Assembly (NCBI GenBank): GCA_041738285.1
Contig: JBGSQB010000151.1
Location: forward strand, 1 to 23,105
Origin: SZUA-521 sp041738285
GTDB lineage: Bacteria; Pseudomonadota; Gammaproteobacteria; Pseudomonadales; Azotimanducaceae
Direction: 5' to 3'
Length of the DNA stretch: 23,105 nucleotides
The notes beneath the pieces are model-generated. The model saw nothing but the letters and a program-made list of their open reading frames with translations, made no database searches and was not told where the DNA came from. The stretch's first letter is position 1; the number at the start of each line of letters is the position of its first letter. Positions 7,357 through 15,729 of this stretch are shown piece after piece. The translations under genes and the position numbers were made by a program.

Positions 7357-9699
7357 TTAGAACGTCCGCCCCAATTCGAATTGGAACGTCTCCTCCTGAT
7401 CGTAGCGACCGACATTGAATGGCTGAGCAAGGCCAAACGTCATCGGTCCCATTCCCGTAATCCAAGTGACCGCCACACCCACCGAGTACCGCAGTAGATC
7501 GTAGTCGAAGTCGTCGCAGATCGTACTGACGTCGGGGCAATTGGTGTTGTAGACGTTGCCGACATCGAAGTACAACACGGGGCGCAGGGCGCTCATGTCC
7601 TTGACGAACGGCAACGGGAATATCAGTTCCGCCGATCCTTCAACCAGCAGATTGCCGCCAAACGGGTCGCCCTTGCGGTTGTTGGGATCGATCGGCGACG
7701 GCGTGGAACGCGGCCCTAGTGTGTTCTGCTTGAATCCCCGCACCGAGCCGAAACCGCCAGCGTAGAAATGCTCGTAGAACGGCAGCGTGTCGCTCGTACC
7801 ATAGGCGTCGCCGTAGCCCACTTCGGAGCGCACGCGCAGGCTGAATCCTCTGCCGAGCGGGAAGTAGATCTGCCCTTGGTGAGTGAGTTTGTAGAAACTC
7901 AAGTCGCTGCCGGGAACCGCGACTTCGAGCGCGATGTTCTGCGAGCTGCCCGCGGTCGGGAACAAGCCCCGGTTGAGCGTCGAACTGGACCAGGACAGCG
8001 TGCCCTTGAAGTTGAGGAAGGTGTCGCCTTCGTCGTCCAGGAACTCCGTGATCTCCTGCGCCGGGTACACGCCCTCGGTGATGGACGTGTACTCGGCAGT
8101 CATACCGAAGCCGATGCGTCGCGTTTCGCCGATTGGAAATCCGAAGTTCACTCCAGCGCCATAGGCATCGGTCGAGTAGGTGGCGATGTTCTGTTCGTCG
8201 AAGTCGGTCTCGCGGTAGAACACGTTGTAGCCGCGGCTGATGCCGTCGAGCGTGAAGTAAGGGTTGAAGTAGTTGAGTGCGACGGCGCGCTGATACTCGC
8301 TCCAGCTGACCTGAAAGGACAGGCTGTTGCCGGTGCCGAGCACGTTGCTTTCCTGATAGCCCGCCCCGAGGATCAGTCCTGCTGTCTGCGCGTAGCCCAA
8401 CGTTGCGCTGATGCTGCCCGATGGCTGCTCTTCAACGGCGAACTGCACGTCGATCTGATCTTCGGCGCCAGGCACTTCCGGCGTCTCGACGTTGACTTCC
8501 TTGAAGTAGCCGAGCCGTTCCAGGCGGATCTTCGATAGCTCGATCAATGCGGTGGACGCCCACCCACCTTCGAGCTGGCGCATCTCCCTTCGCAAGACCT
8601 CATCCTGGGTAACGGAGTTGCCGGAGAACTCGATGCGGCGCACGTAGGCGCGCTTGCCGGACTCCACGAAGAAGCGCACATCCACCTCACCATTGTCGTG
8701 CACTTCCGGAATACCCGACGCGCTCGCGAACGTGTAACCGGAATTGCCGAGCGCCGTCGTCAGCCTTTGCTCAGTCGCCGTGACCAGCGCGGCCGAGAAA
8801 ACCTGACCCGGCGCGATCAGAAACAGCGACCGCAATGCGTCGGGCGACACTTCGTTCAGGTCGCCGACGAGATCGACGTTTCGCACCGTGTACTTGACGC
8901 CTTCGCTCACATTCAAGGTGAGGTAAACCTGGCGCTTGTCGGGTGTAATGCTGACCTGGGTGGATTCGATCTCGAATTCGACGTAGCCGCGATCCTTGTA
9001 GTAGGACTCGAGTTTCTCTAGATCTCCCGACAGCTTCTCCCGCGAGTACTTGTCGTCGTTCTTGAAGAAGGAAAACAGGCTCGGGTGTTTGAGCTCCAGC
9101 ACTTCGAGCAACTCTTCCATGCTGAACGCCGAATTGCCAACGAGATTGATCTGACGGATACCGGAAGTCTTGCCTTCGACGATATCGATTCGGATCGCAA
9201 CGCGGTTGCGCGGGAGATCCTCGACCTTCGTGTCGATCGTCGCGCCGTAGCGCCCTTGGGACACGTACTGGCGTTCCAGTTCGAGATCCACGCGTTCGAG
9301 CGTCGACTGCTTGAAGATCTCACCTTCCTTGAGGCCCTGCTTGCCGAGGCCATCGAGTAACGCATCCGACTTGATCGACTTGTTGCCATCGAGTTCGATC
9401 GAATCGATGGCCGGACGCTCGCTGACGGTGACGATGAGCACGTCGCCCTCGCGGCCCATGCGGATATCTCGAAAGTAGCCCGACTGATACATCAAGCGAA
9501 TGAGTTGTCGGAGCGAGACTTCATCGACGACATCACCGACACTCACCGGCAGGAGATTGAACACCGTTCCGGCGGACACGCGCTGCAAACCCTGAATGCG
9601 AATGTCTGCCACGGTAAACGTATCCGCGACCGCATACCGCGGCGCCGCAAGCGCAAGCCCCATCAGTGCGACGGTCAACCATCGCAAGGTGAACCCCAA
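7357..9699 (-). CDS. bamA: Outer-membrane protein assembly factor BamA (TTG start)
   Basis: BamA is the central Omp85 component of the BAM complex and folds beta-barrels into the outer membrane. The 780-residue product has a signal peptide (cleavage near Ala25, AVA then DTF), five periplasmic POTRA domains (about 26-425) and a C-terminal 16-strand barrel. The conserved loop-6 motif VRGF has Arg654, equivalent to E. coli R661. The protein ends in an aromatic beta-signal, FQFELGRTF. The start is TTG 9697-9699, because AAGGAG lies 7 nt upstream and no ATG occurs before the hydrophobic signal core. The first Met after it, at codon 13, would truncate the signal peptide. It lies 24 bp after rseP and upstream of its chaperone skp. 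Confidence 0.97.
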   Translation of the reverse strand: MGFTLRWLTVALMGLALAAPRYAVADTFTVADIRIQGLQRVSAGTVFNLLPVSVGDVVDEVSLRQLIRLMYQSGYFRDIRMGREGDVLIVTVSERPAIDSIELDGNKSIKSDALLDGLGKQGLKEGEIFKQSTLERVDLELERQYVSQGRYGATIDTKVEDLPRNRVAIRIDIVEGKTSGIRQINLVGNSAFSMEELLEVLELKHPSLFSFFKNDDKYSREKLSGDLEKLESYYKDRGYVEFEIESTQVSITPDKRQVYLTLNVSEGVKYTVRNVDLVGDLNEVSPDALRSLFLIAPGQVFSAALVTATEQRLTTALGNSGYTFASASGIPEVHDNGEVDVRFFVESGKRAYVRRIEFSGNSVTQDEVLRREMRQLEGGWASTALIELSKIRLERLGYFKEVNVETPEVPGAEDQIDVQFAVEEQPSGSISATLGYAQTAGLILGAGYQESNVLGTGNSLSFQVSWSEYQRAVALNYFNPYFTLDGISRGYNVFYRETDFDEQNIATYSTDAYGAGVNFGFPIGETRRIGFGMTAEYTSITEGVYPAQEITEFLDDEGDTFLNFKGTLSWSSSTLNRGLFPTAGSSQNIALEVAVPGSDLSFYKLTHQGQIYFPLGRGFSLRVRSEVGYGDAYGTSDTLPFYEHFYAGGFGSVRGFKQNTLGPRSTPSPIDPNNRKGDPFGGNLLVEGSAELIFPLPFVKDMSALRPVLYFDVGNVYNTNCPDVSTICDDFDYDLLRYSVGVAVTWITGMGPMTFGLAQPFNVGRYDQEETFQFELGRTF

Positions 9700-9706
9700 A
9701 GCCCTA

Positions 9707-9712
9707 CTCCTT
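9707..9712 (-). promoter_or_regulatory. Ribosome binding site deciding the bamA TTG start
   Basis: AAGGAG on the minus strand lies 7 nt before TTG 9697-9699, in the 24-bp rseP-bamA gap. It is the only strong Shine-Dalgarno sequence near the start of the signal peptide. Confidence 0.65.
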
Positions 9713-9723
9713 GATGACGCTCG

Positions 9724-11049
9724 TCAAAACAGACGCGCGATGTCGTTGTAAATGGCGAGCAGCATCATGCTGCCGACCAGCGCAAGCCCGATCTGGACCC
9801 CAAGGGCCTGCACGCGCTCCGGCACCGGTCGACGGAGGACGAGTTCAGCAGAACAGAACAGGATGTGGCCGCCATCGAGAATCGGTATCGGCAACAGATT
9901 CAGGACACCGAGGCTGATGCTGAGCAGCGCAAGAACAGCAAGGAATTTGCTCACCCCCGAGCGCGCGGAATCTCCGGCCACCTTTGCGATCGTGATGGGC
10001 CCAGACAGATTGCTCGTCGACACGAGCCCCATCACCATTTTCTTCAGCAAGTTCAGTGTCAGAACCGTCTTGTCATACGTTTCCGATGCGGCGCGCGGAA
10101 ATGCGCCCACGATCGAGAACTGAATCTCGCGCACCAACGGCCCGACGCCGGCAAAACCTTGCGGCTCACCATCCGCTCCGGGCTGCGCACCGAGCGTCAG
10201 ATAGACTGCCACTGGCGCGCCATCGCGCTCCACGTCGAGCAGCACACTCGCCCCCGGTCGCGCGCGCACGCGATCGACCCAGTCGGACCAGTCCGTCACC
10301 GCCTCACCATCGACCGCGACGACGCGGTCGAATTGCCTGAGTCCCGCCGCCGCCGCGGGACTGTCGGGCAGGATCTGACCCATGACCGCGGCCAGAGTCG
10401 GCTGCAGGCCCAGCGAACGCAACAGGTCGGGTTCGTTCTCACCTTGGTGCCAGCGATCGACGTGCAACATGCGTTCGCGCACCGACGTCTGCCCAGGGAC
10501 GCGTTCAGTCACGACAATGTCGCCGCTGTCACCGAGCCTGGCTGCAAGTGCCATGGTCACGTGTTGCCACGCGGGCGTCGCGATGCCGTCGACGGCGACC
10601 ATCTCCTCGCCGCCGCGCAGCCCCGCTTCATAGGCGGGCGTCGACTCTGCCACTGGGGCGAGCACCGGAACGAATTCGGTGCTTCCAGCCACGAACAACC
10701 ACCAATACACACCAAAGGCCAGCAGGAAGTTGGCGAGCGGTCCGCCCAAGGCGATCGCGATGCGCCACTGTGGCGTCAAACGATTGAAGGCGCGATGGGC
10801 CAGTTCCGGGGGAACGTCGGCTTCACGTTCGTCCAGCATGCGCACATATCCCCCAAGCGGCAGGGCCGCAACCACCCACTGCGTGCCTCTGCGATCGACT
10901 CGGGACCACAGGGCCGGGCCGAAGCCAACCGAAAACCGGGTGACGACAACCCCGGAGGCCCGCGCCACCAGAAAGTGGCCCAACTCGTGAATGGTGACCA
11001 GAATGCCCAGGGTCACGATCAGCGCCAACACGTACTGCAGGAATTCCAT
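9724..11049 (-). CDS. rseP: Site-2 intramembrane zinc protease RseP
   Basis: RseP is a site-2 metalloprotease of the inner membrane. It performs the second cut of an anti-sigma factor (RseA in E. coli, MucA in Pseudomonas), releasing the envelope-stress sigma factor, and clears remnant signal peptides. The 441-residue protein carries the zinc motif HELGH at residues 21-25 in the first membrane helix. A second conserved site lies in NLLPIPILDGGH, with Asp392. Two PDZ domains lie in the periplasmic region (about 120-300). FSVGFGP and GGYVRM are further family signatures. The ATG is at 11047-11049. It is the first gene after the 131-bp gap that lacks dxr, and it precedes bamA, whose product supplies the barrels monitored by this pathway. 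Confidence 0.96.
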   Translation of the reverse strand: MEFLQYVLALIVTLGILVTIHELGHFLVARASGVVVTRFSVGFGPALWSRVDRRGTQWVVAALPLGGYVRMLDEREADVPPELAHRAFNRLTPQWRIAIALGGPLANFLLAFGVYWWLFVAGSTEFVPVLAPVAESTPAYEAGLRGGEEMVAVDGIATPAWQHVTMALAARLGDSGDIVVTERVPGQTSVRERMLHVDRWHQGENEPDLLRSLGLQPTLAAVMGQILPDSPAAAAGLRQFDRVVAVDGEAVTDWSDWVDRVRARPGASVLLDVERDGAPVAVYLTLGAQPGADGEPQGFAGVGPLVREIQFSIVGAFPRAASETYDKTVLTLNLLKKMVMGLVSTSNLSGPITIAKVAGDSARSGVSKFLAVLALLSISLGVLNLLPIPILDGGHILFCSAELVLRRPVPERVQALGVQIGLALVGSMMLLAIYNDIARLF

Positions 11050-11108
11050 GCGTCAGATTGCCAGGGTGACGTGTGAATTGGACTGGGGGGACATCGAATC
11101 GTTGCAAG

Positions 11109-11153
11109 AAAAAAGGCGCGCCATCATACCAGCTTGCGCCGCCGCATGGCGCC
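11109..11153 (-). terminator. Possible intrinsic terminator between cdsA and rseP
   Basis: On the minus strand, GGCGCCAT (11153-11146) can pair with ATGGCGCGCC (11124-11115), with two unpaired bases, around a 21-nt loop. The pair is followed at once by T6 (11114-11109). GC-rich stem plus T-run is the layout of a Rho-independent terminator or attenuator. It begins about 28 bp after the cdsA stop. The long loop and imperfect stem keep confidence moderate. It would separate rpsB-cdsA from rseP-dnaE transcription. Confidence 0.45.
11123..11131 (-). promoter_or_regulatory. Extended -10 promoter candidate upstream of rseP
   Basis: TGGTATGAT on the minus strand matches an extended -10 (TGn plus TATGAT, 5/6 to TATAAT). 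No good -35 is visible 17 nt upstream, which is common for extended -10 promoters. Initiation would fall about 7 nt downstream, near 11116, giving a leader of about 65 nt before rseP. It lies within the loop and 3' arm of the terminator-like hairpin. Confidence 0.4.
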
Positions 11154-11180
11154 TCGCGGACGGCGTGAGGAACCGGCGGG

Positions 11181-11987
11181 TCAGCCGAATGTAACGATCA
11201 GGGCGAAGAACGGCAGCACCGCCAGCACGGAGTCGACGCGGTCGAGCACGCCGCCGTGACCCGGAAACATCGTACCCGAGTCCTTGACGCCGTTATGACG
11301 CTTGAGGGCGCTTTCGAACAGATCGCCGAATACCGAGATCGCGCCGAGGATGAGGATCCACATCAGCCATTGCGCCGCCCCCCAACCCAGCGCCGTGAGG
11401 GCTGGCACCACCGCTGCGAGCCCGCCGCAGGCAATCATCGCGAGCCCCAGACCGCCAACCACGCCTTCCCAGGTCTTGCCGGGACTGACCTCGCGCGCCA
11501 GCTTGCGCCGCCCAAAAGCGCGACCGGCGAAGTAGGCGCCGATATCGGCACCCCAGACCAGGACGAACAGCCACACCAGCAACCACGACCCGCCATCGAC
11601 CGATCGAACGACCACCAGCGACATCCATGCCGCAACGATGACGACGTAACCAGACACCGCCATCGCCGAGTGCCGCATCCACGCGCGCGAATGGGGATAG
11701 CGCATCACCACGAGGAATCCTGCCAGCCACCAGATCGCGCCCACCATCACCGTCACGTCCCAATACGACGGCCAGTACCAGATCAGCGCGGCGATCGCAG
11801 CGCCGCCGGCGAGATAACCAGTGATGGCAAGGCCGGTTGTTGCGCCCACGAGGCGCCCCCACTCGAACAGGCCCAGACCGGCCAACACCGCGAACACGAG
11901 CGCGAACCACGGCAGCGGCAGCAGGAAGATCGCGGCAACCACCAGCGGGGCCGCAATCAAGGCACTGATGATGCGCAGCTTCAACAT
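11181..11987 (-). CDS. cdsA: Phosphatidate cytidylyltransferase (CDP-diacylglycerol synthase)
   Basis: CdsA makes CDP-diacylglycerol from phosphatidic acid and CTP, the branch point of bacterial phospholipid synthesis. The 268-residue protein is highly hydrophobic, with several membrane helices and short cytosolic loops. The C-terminal family signature is clear at about residues 226-252: SVFGDLFESALKRHNGVKD followed by DSGTMFPGHGGVLDRVDS, holding the acidic metal-binding residues. SPGKTWEG (residues about 175-182) is also conserved. The start ATG (11985-11987) lies 43 bp after the uppS stop, with no strong Shine-Dalgarno sequence. In most relatives dxr follows directly; here it is absent. Confidence 0.96.
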   Translation of the reverse strand: MLKLRIISALIAAPLVVAAIFLLPLPWFALVFAVLAGLGLFEWGRLVGATTGLAITGYLAGGAAIAALIWYWPSYWDVTVMVGAIWWLAGFLVVMRYPHSRAWMRHSAMAVSGYVVIVAAWMSLVVVRSVDGGSWLLVWLFVLVWGADIGAYFAGRAFGRRKLAREVSPGKTWEGVVGGLGLAMIACGGLAAVVPALTALGWGAAQWLMWILILGAISVFGDLFESALKRHNGVKDSGTMFPGHGGVLDRVDSVLAVLPFFALIVTFG

Positions 11988-12030
11988 GGCGCAACGCTAC
12001 CGCGCCGGGACGCACGGCGCGAGCGCTCGA

Positions 12031-12768
12031 TCAGCGTCGTCCGAAACGTCGCTGGCGCCGCGCGTAACATTCGAATGCGGCTTGCAGATGCGAAGCGTCG
12101 AACTCCGGCCAGAACGCATCGGTGAAATACAGTTCGGTGTACGCAAGATCCCACAACAGGAAGTTGCTGATTCGATGGTCGCCGCCGGTGCGCACGCACA
12201 GATCCGGCGGCGGCAAGGTGCCAATGGAGAGGTACTGCGACAGCAACGTTTCATCGATCTGATCGACCGCCACCCGACCCTCCTTGGCATCGGTCAGCAG
12301 ACGCCTGACGCCGTCGGCGATGTCCCAGCGACCGCCGTAGTTGGCCGCGATCGTCAGATGCAGACGGTCGTTATCGCGGGTCAGCTGTTCGGCCCGTCGC
12401 ATCGACATCTGCAGTTCAGCGGCGAACCGGCTGCGATCGCCGATGACCCGCAGCCGGACACCGCGCGCGGCGAGCTCATCCACATTGTCTTCGAGGAAGC
12501 GGCGCATCAGCTCCAGCAACAGATCGACTTCGCGCTTCGGCCGCGCGAGGTTCTCGGTCGACAAAGCGAACAGGGTGAGGTACTCGACGCCGAGGTCTGC
12601 ACACATCTCGGCGATTGGGCGGACATTCTTGGTGCCGGCGCGATGGCCAGCGGCGCCTGGCAAGTGCCGCGCTTTGGCCCACCGGTGATTACCATCCATG
12701 ATGATGGCCAGGTGTCGCGGAACCGCGTTCGGTTCTGCCTGCGGAACTGGCGCCCGTAGCTCGGACAT
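12031..12768 (-). CDS. uppS: Undecaprenyl diphosphate synthase (cis-prenyltransferase)
   Basis: UppS elongates farnesyl diphosphate with eight isopentenyl units to the C55 lipid carrier used for peptidoglycan and O-antigen. The 245-residue length is normal. IIMDGNHRWAKAR contains the catalytic Asp25. HRAG, FALSTENLARP and RTGGDHRISNFLLWDLAY are conserved substrate-binding motifs. The last usually reads RTGGEH or RTGGEQ; Asp for Glu is conservative. The start ATG is at 12766-12768, with CGGAAG just upstream. It lies 40 bp after frr and precedes cdsA, as in most gammaproteobacteria. Its substrates come from the isoprenoid pathway, so the missing neighbour dxr is functionally relevant. Confidence 0.97.
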   Translation of the reverse strand: MSELRAPVPQAEPNAVPRHLAIIMDGNHRWAKARHLPGAAGHRAGTKNVRPIAEMCADLGVEYLTLFALSTENLARPKREVDLLLELMRRFLEDNVDELAARGVRLRVIGDRSRFAAELQMSMRRAEQLTRDNDRLHLTIAANYGGRWDIADGVRRLLTDAKEGRVAVDQIDETLLSQYLSIGTLPPPDLCVRTGGDHRISNFLLWDLAYTELYFTDAFWPEFDASHLQAAFECYARRQRRFGRR

Positions 12769-12808
12769 AGTGCTTCCGAAATCCGCTGTCAGTTTCGAGA
12801 TCTTAGCG

Positions 12809-13366
12809 CTAAATCACTAATAAATCGGCTTCTTTTTCCGCCAAAGCGTGATCGATTTCCGCTATTCGTTTGTCTGTGAGCTTCTGCACGTCCTCTTCAC
12901 CTCGGCGGCCATCGTCTTCGGAGATCTCCTTCTCCTTGACCAGATCGCGGATGTCGCTCACCGCCTCCCGGCGGACGTTGCGAATCGCAATGCGCGCCTG
13001 TTCGGCTTCGTGCTTGGCATGCTTCACCAGATCCCGACGATTCTCTTCGGTGAGCGGCGGCAATGGTATGCGGATTTTGTCAGCGGATGTCGCGGGCGTA
13101 ATCCCCAGATCGCTCTTCAAGATCGCCTTCTCGATGTCCGACACCAGCTTCTTTTCCCACGGCGAGATCACCAGAGTGCGTGCATCCTCCACACTCACGC
13201 TGGCCACCTGATTGAGAGGCGTGTCGTTGCCGTAATACGACACCATGATGCCGTCCAGCAGCGTCACGTTCGCCCGTCCAGTGCGTATACGGCCGAACGC
13301 GTGGGCCAACGCGTCCAAGGTCTTGCCCATTCGGGCATTTGCTTCGTTCTTGATGTCGTTGATCAC
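12809..13366 (-). CDS. frr: Ribosome recycling factor (GTG start)
   Basis: RRF splits post-termination ribosomes together with EF-G. Starting at GTG 13364-13366 the product is 185 residues, the same as E. coli RRF, and begins VINDIKNEANARMGKTLDAL, the family N-terminus. An in-frame upstream extension is possible but falls inside pyrH and lacks similarity. GAGG lies 7 nt before the GTG. Conserved blocks are RTGRANVTLLDGI, IPLPPLTEENRRDLVK and KEISEDDGRRGEEDVQKLTD. The start overlaps the pyrH stop as GTGA, indicating coupled translation. The gene ends with TAG, followed by a 40-bp gap to uppS. Confidence 0.97.
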   Translation of the reverse strand: MINDIKNEANARMGKTLDALAHAFGRIRTGRANVTLLDGIMVSYYGNDTPLNQVASVSVEDARTLVISPWEKKLVSDIEKAILKSDLGITPATSADKIRIPLPPLTEENRRDLVKHAKHEAEQARIAIRNVRREAVSDIRDLVKEKEISEDDGRRGEEDVQKLTDKRIAEIDHALAEKEADLLVI

Positions 13367-14085
13367 GCGTGCGCCTCGATTCGTGTGCCAAGCAGTTCGC
13401 CGGTCGCGATGCGTTTCACCGCACCCACGGTCGCCATGTCGAAGACTACGATCGGCAGGTTGTTGTCGCGACACAGACAGATCGCGGTGAGATCCATCAC
13501 CCGCAAGTTCCGTCTGATCACGTCATCGTAACTCAGCTTGTCGAAGCGCCGTGCACTCGGGTCCCGAGCAGGGTCAGCCGAATAGACGCCGTCCACCTTG
13601 GTCGCTTTCAAGACCACCTGGGCGCCGATTTCAACCGCTCGCAGGCAGGCCGCGGAGTCGGTGGTGAAGAACGGGTTTCCGGTCCCACCCGCGAGCAGCA
13701 CCACCTCACCCGCGTCGAGCAGCGCTGCAGCGCGCCGCGCCGAGAAACCCTCGGCTATCCCGGTCAGCGCCAGCGCCGATAACAGCGTCGCCGGTATTCC
13801 GAGTGCGGTGAGGACGTCGCGAAACGCGAGCGCGTTCATGACCGTTGCCAGCATGCCCATGTGATCGCCGGTTACCCGATCGACCAGGCCCATACGCGCA
13901 ATTTGCTCGCCACGAAACAGATTACCGCCACCGAGCACGATGGCGACTTGAATGCCGCTGCTGCGCGCGTCGTCGACTTCCGCAGCCAGACGTCGCAATA
14001 CAGTCTCGTCCAGCCCGAACTCCGCCTCCCCCGCCAGGGCCTCACCGCTGAGCTTCAAGAGGATTCGGCGCGCGGGCTCGGCCAT
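13363..14085 (-). CDS. pyrH: Uridylate kinase (UMP kinase)
   Basis: PyrH phosphorylates UMP to UDP in pyrimidine synthesis. It belongs to the amino-acid-kinase superfamily and acts as a hexamer. The 240-residue protein shows the N-terminal ILLKLSGEAL (phosphate binding), GGGNLFRG, DRVTGDHMGMLATVMNAL, GTGNPFFTTDSAA and KATKVDGVYSADP motifs in the standard order. The ATG (14083-14085) lies 5 bp after the tsf stop. Its own stop overlaps the frr GTG. The tsf-pyrH-frr order is widely conserved. Nothing unusual was noted. Confidence 0.98.
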   Translation of the reverse strand: MAEPARRILLKLSGEALAGEAEFGLDETVLRRLAAEVDDARSSGIQVAIVLGGGNLFRGEQIARMGLVDRVTGDHMGMLATVMNALAFRDVLTALGIPATLLSALALTGIAEGFSARRAAALLDAGEVVLLAGGTGNPFFTTDSAACLRAVEIGAQVVLKATKVDGVYSADPARDPSARRFDKLSYDDVIRRNLRVMDLTAICLCRDNNLPIVVFDMATVGAVKRIATGELLGTRIEAHA

Positions 14086-14090
14086 CGACG

Positions 14091-14957
14091 TCAGCTCTTG
14101 GGCTTGTTCAACGCGGCAACTTCGGCGGCAAAGTCAGCCTCGCCCTTGTCGATCCCTTCGCCAACCTCGAATCGCACAAAACCCGTGCAGGTCGCCTTCT
14201 GGTCCGCCAGGAGCTTGGAAACTTTGACATTGGCGTCCTTGACGAACGCCTGATCGACGAGGCTCACCTCAGCCAAGAATTTGCGTACCCGACCGTCGAC
14301 CATCTTGGCGACGATGTCCGCGGGCTTGCCGCTGTCGGCAGCCTGGGCGGTATAAATCTCGCGCTCTTTCTCGACCACGGCCGCCGGGATGTCGGATGAG
14401 GACACGACCATTGGGTTGATCGCCACGACGTGCATGGCGAGGTCGCGACCGAGTTCGACGGAACCGCCTTTCAGTGCCACCAGCGACGCCTTCTTCTTGT
14501 CCGCGTGCAGGTAGTTCGCGATCAGGTCGCCTTGCAAGAGCCCGATTCGGCGCACCGAGATGTTCTCGCCGATTTCCTGCACGAGCGTTTGCCGCTCCTG
14601 TTCGAGTCCGCCAGCGAGGAGCACGGCCACATCGTCCTGGCGCTGTTTGAACGCGCGATCGAGTACACGGTCGACGAAGGCGATGAACTTGTCGTTGCGC
14701 GCGGCAAAGTCGGTCTCGATGTTCACTTCCACCATCGCGGCGTAGCGGCCATCGTCGGCAACACGCAAGGCTAGCAGCCCATCGGCGGCGGTACGACCGG
14801 CCTTCTTGGCGGCCTTGAGGGCACTGCTCTTGCGCAGATCCTCGATGGCCCGCTCCATGTCGCCATCGGCCTCCGAGAGCGCCTTCTTGCAATCCATCAT
14901 GCCAAGACCGGTACGCTCGCGCAGTTCCTTGACCATTGCTGCAGTAACGGCAGCCAT
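14091..14957 (-). CDS. tsf: Elongation factor Ts
   Basis: EF-Ts is the guanine-nucleotide exchange factor of EF-Tu. I take ATG 14955-14957, giving 288 residues; a longer in-frame extension runs back into rpsB and has no family similarity. AGGAGA lies 9 nt upstream, within the end of rpsB. The N-terminal UBA-like domain reads MVKELRERTGLGMMDCKKAL, and the exchange-active Thr-Asp-Phe lies in NIETDFAARNDKF. The gap to rpsB is a single base (TAAGATG), much tighter than the spaced rpsB-tsf arrangement known from E. coli. S2 and EF-Ts are therefore probably coupled in translation. Confidence 0.97.
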   Translation of the reverse strand: MAAVTAAMVKELRERTGLGMMDCKKALSEADGDMERAIEDLRKSSALKAAKKAGRTAADGLLALRVADDGRYAAMVEVNIETDFAARNDKFIAFVDRVLDRAFKQRQDDVAVLLAGGLEQERQTLVQEIGENISVRRIGLLQGDLIANYLHADKKKASLVALKGGSVELGRDLAMHVVAINPMVVSSSDIPAAVVEKEREIYTAQAADSGKPADIVAKMVDGRVRKFLAEVSLVDQAFVKDANVKVSKLLADQKATCTGFVRFEVGEGIDKGEADFAAEVAALNKPKS

Positions 14958-14958
14958 C

Positions 14959-15729
14959 TTATGCGCTCTCCTGGCCCGCGCGCTCGACGTGCGCGTCGAC
15001 TTCGGCGTCCACTTCGACGAATTCATCGATCCGGACGTCGCCACCGGCGCGCGCCTGACCTTCTGCGATCGCGTCTGCCGCCGCCGTGACATACAGTCGA
15101 ATGGCACGGATCGCGTCGTCGTTGCCTGGAATGACGAAATCGACGCCCTGCGGGTCGCTGTTGGTGTCGACGATCCCCACCACTGGGATGCCGAGCTTGT
15201 TGGCCTCGCTCACCGCGATGTGTTCGTGCATGACGTCGACGACGAACAGCGCATCAGGCAAACCACCCATGTGCTTGATACCACCCAGACTCTTTTCGAG
15301 CTTCTCCATGAGGCGGGTCTTGGTCAGGGCCTCCTTCTTGGTCAGCTTTTCGAAGGTACCGTCCTGAGACTGGGTTTCGAGCTCCTGCAAGCGGCGGATG
15401 GATTGTCGAATCGTCTTGTAGTTGGTCAACATGCCGCCGAGCCAGCGCTGGTCGACATAAGGCATGCCAACACGCGCCGCCTGCTCGGCGATCACTTTCG
15501 CCGCGGCTCGCTTGGTGCCGACGAACAGCACCTTGTTGCGTCGTGCCGACACGCTGCGCAGGTATGCCAGCGCCTCGTTGAAAGCTGGCACAGTGTGCTC
15601 GAGATTGATGATGTGAATCTTGTTGCGGGCACCGAACACGTACGGTGCCATCTTGGGATTCCAGAAGCGGGTCTGGTGACCGAAATGCACGCCAGCGGCG
15701 AGCATGTCACGCATGGTGATATTCGACAT
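14959..15729 (-). CDS. rpsB: 30S ribosomal protein S2
   Basis: S2 is a late-assembling small-subunit protein, located between head and body. The 256-residue product has the family signatures MRDMLAAGVHFGHQTRFWNP, KVLFVGTKRAAAKVI, QRWLGGMLTNYKTI and ALFVVDVMHEHIAVSEANKLGIPVVGIVDTN (given in part). An acidic tail follows after about residue 230. The ATG (15727-15729) has GGAG 6 nt upstream. It is the first gene of the minus-strand cluster and is preceded by a leader of about 160 nt and a strong extended -10 promoter. S2 is known in enterobacteria to repress its own mRNA leader, and the layout here fits that control. Confidence 0.98.
   Translation of the reverse strand: MSNITMRDMLAAGVHFGHQTRFWNPKMAPYVFGARNKIHIINLEHTVPAFNEALAYLRSVSARRNKVLFVGTKRAAAKVIAEQAARVGMPYVDQRWLGGMLTNYKTIRQSIRRLQELETQSQDGTFEKLTKKEALTKTRLMEKLEKSLGGIKHMGGLPDALFVVDVMHEHIAVSEANKLGIPVVGIVDTNSDPQGVDFVIPGNDDAIRAIRLYVTAAADAIAEGQARAGGDVRIDEFVEVDAEVDAHVERAGQESA

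Noticed and set aside
9865..11076. 403-codon open frame on the plus strand opposite rseP
   Set aside because: It lies wholly antisense to a clear RseP with HELGH and LDG motifs. Its peptide is rich in Arg, His and Gln with no recognisable domain, as expected for a GC-rich shadow frame.
11050..11180. Remnant of dxr
   Set aside because: I looked for Dxr-like peptides on both strands in the gap and saw none; the space is far too short even for a large fragment.
14958..15107. Upstream in-frame extension of tsf
   Set aside because: It is encoded within the 3' end of rpsB and has no EF-Ts similarity. ATG 14955-14957 has a ribosome binding site and gives the canonical N-terminus.
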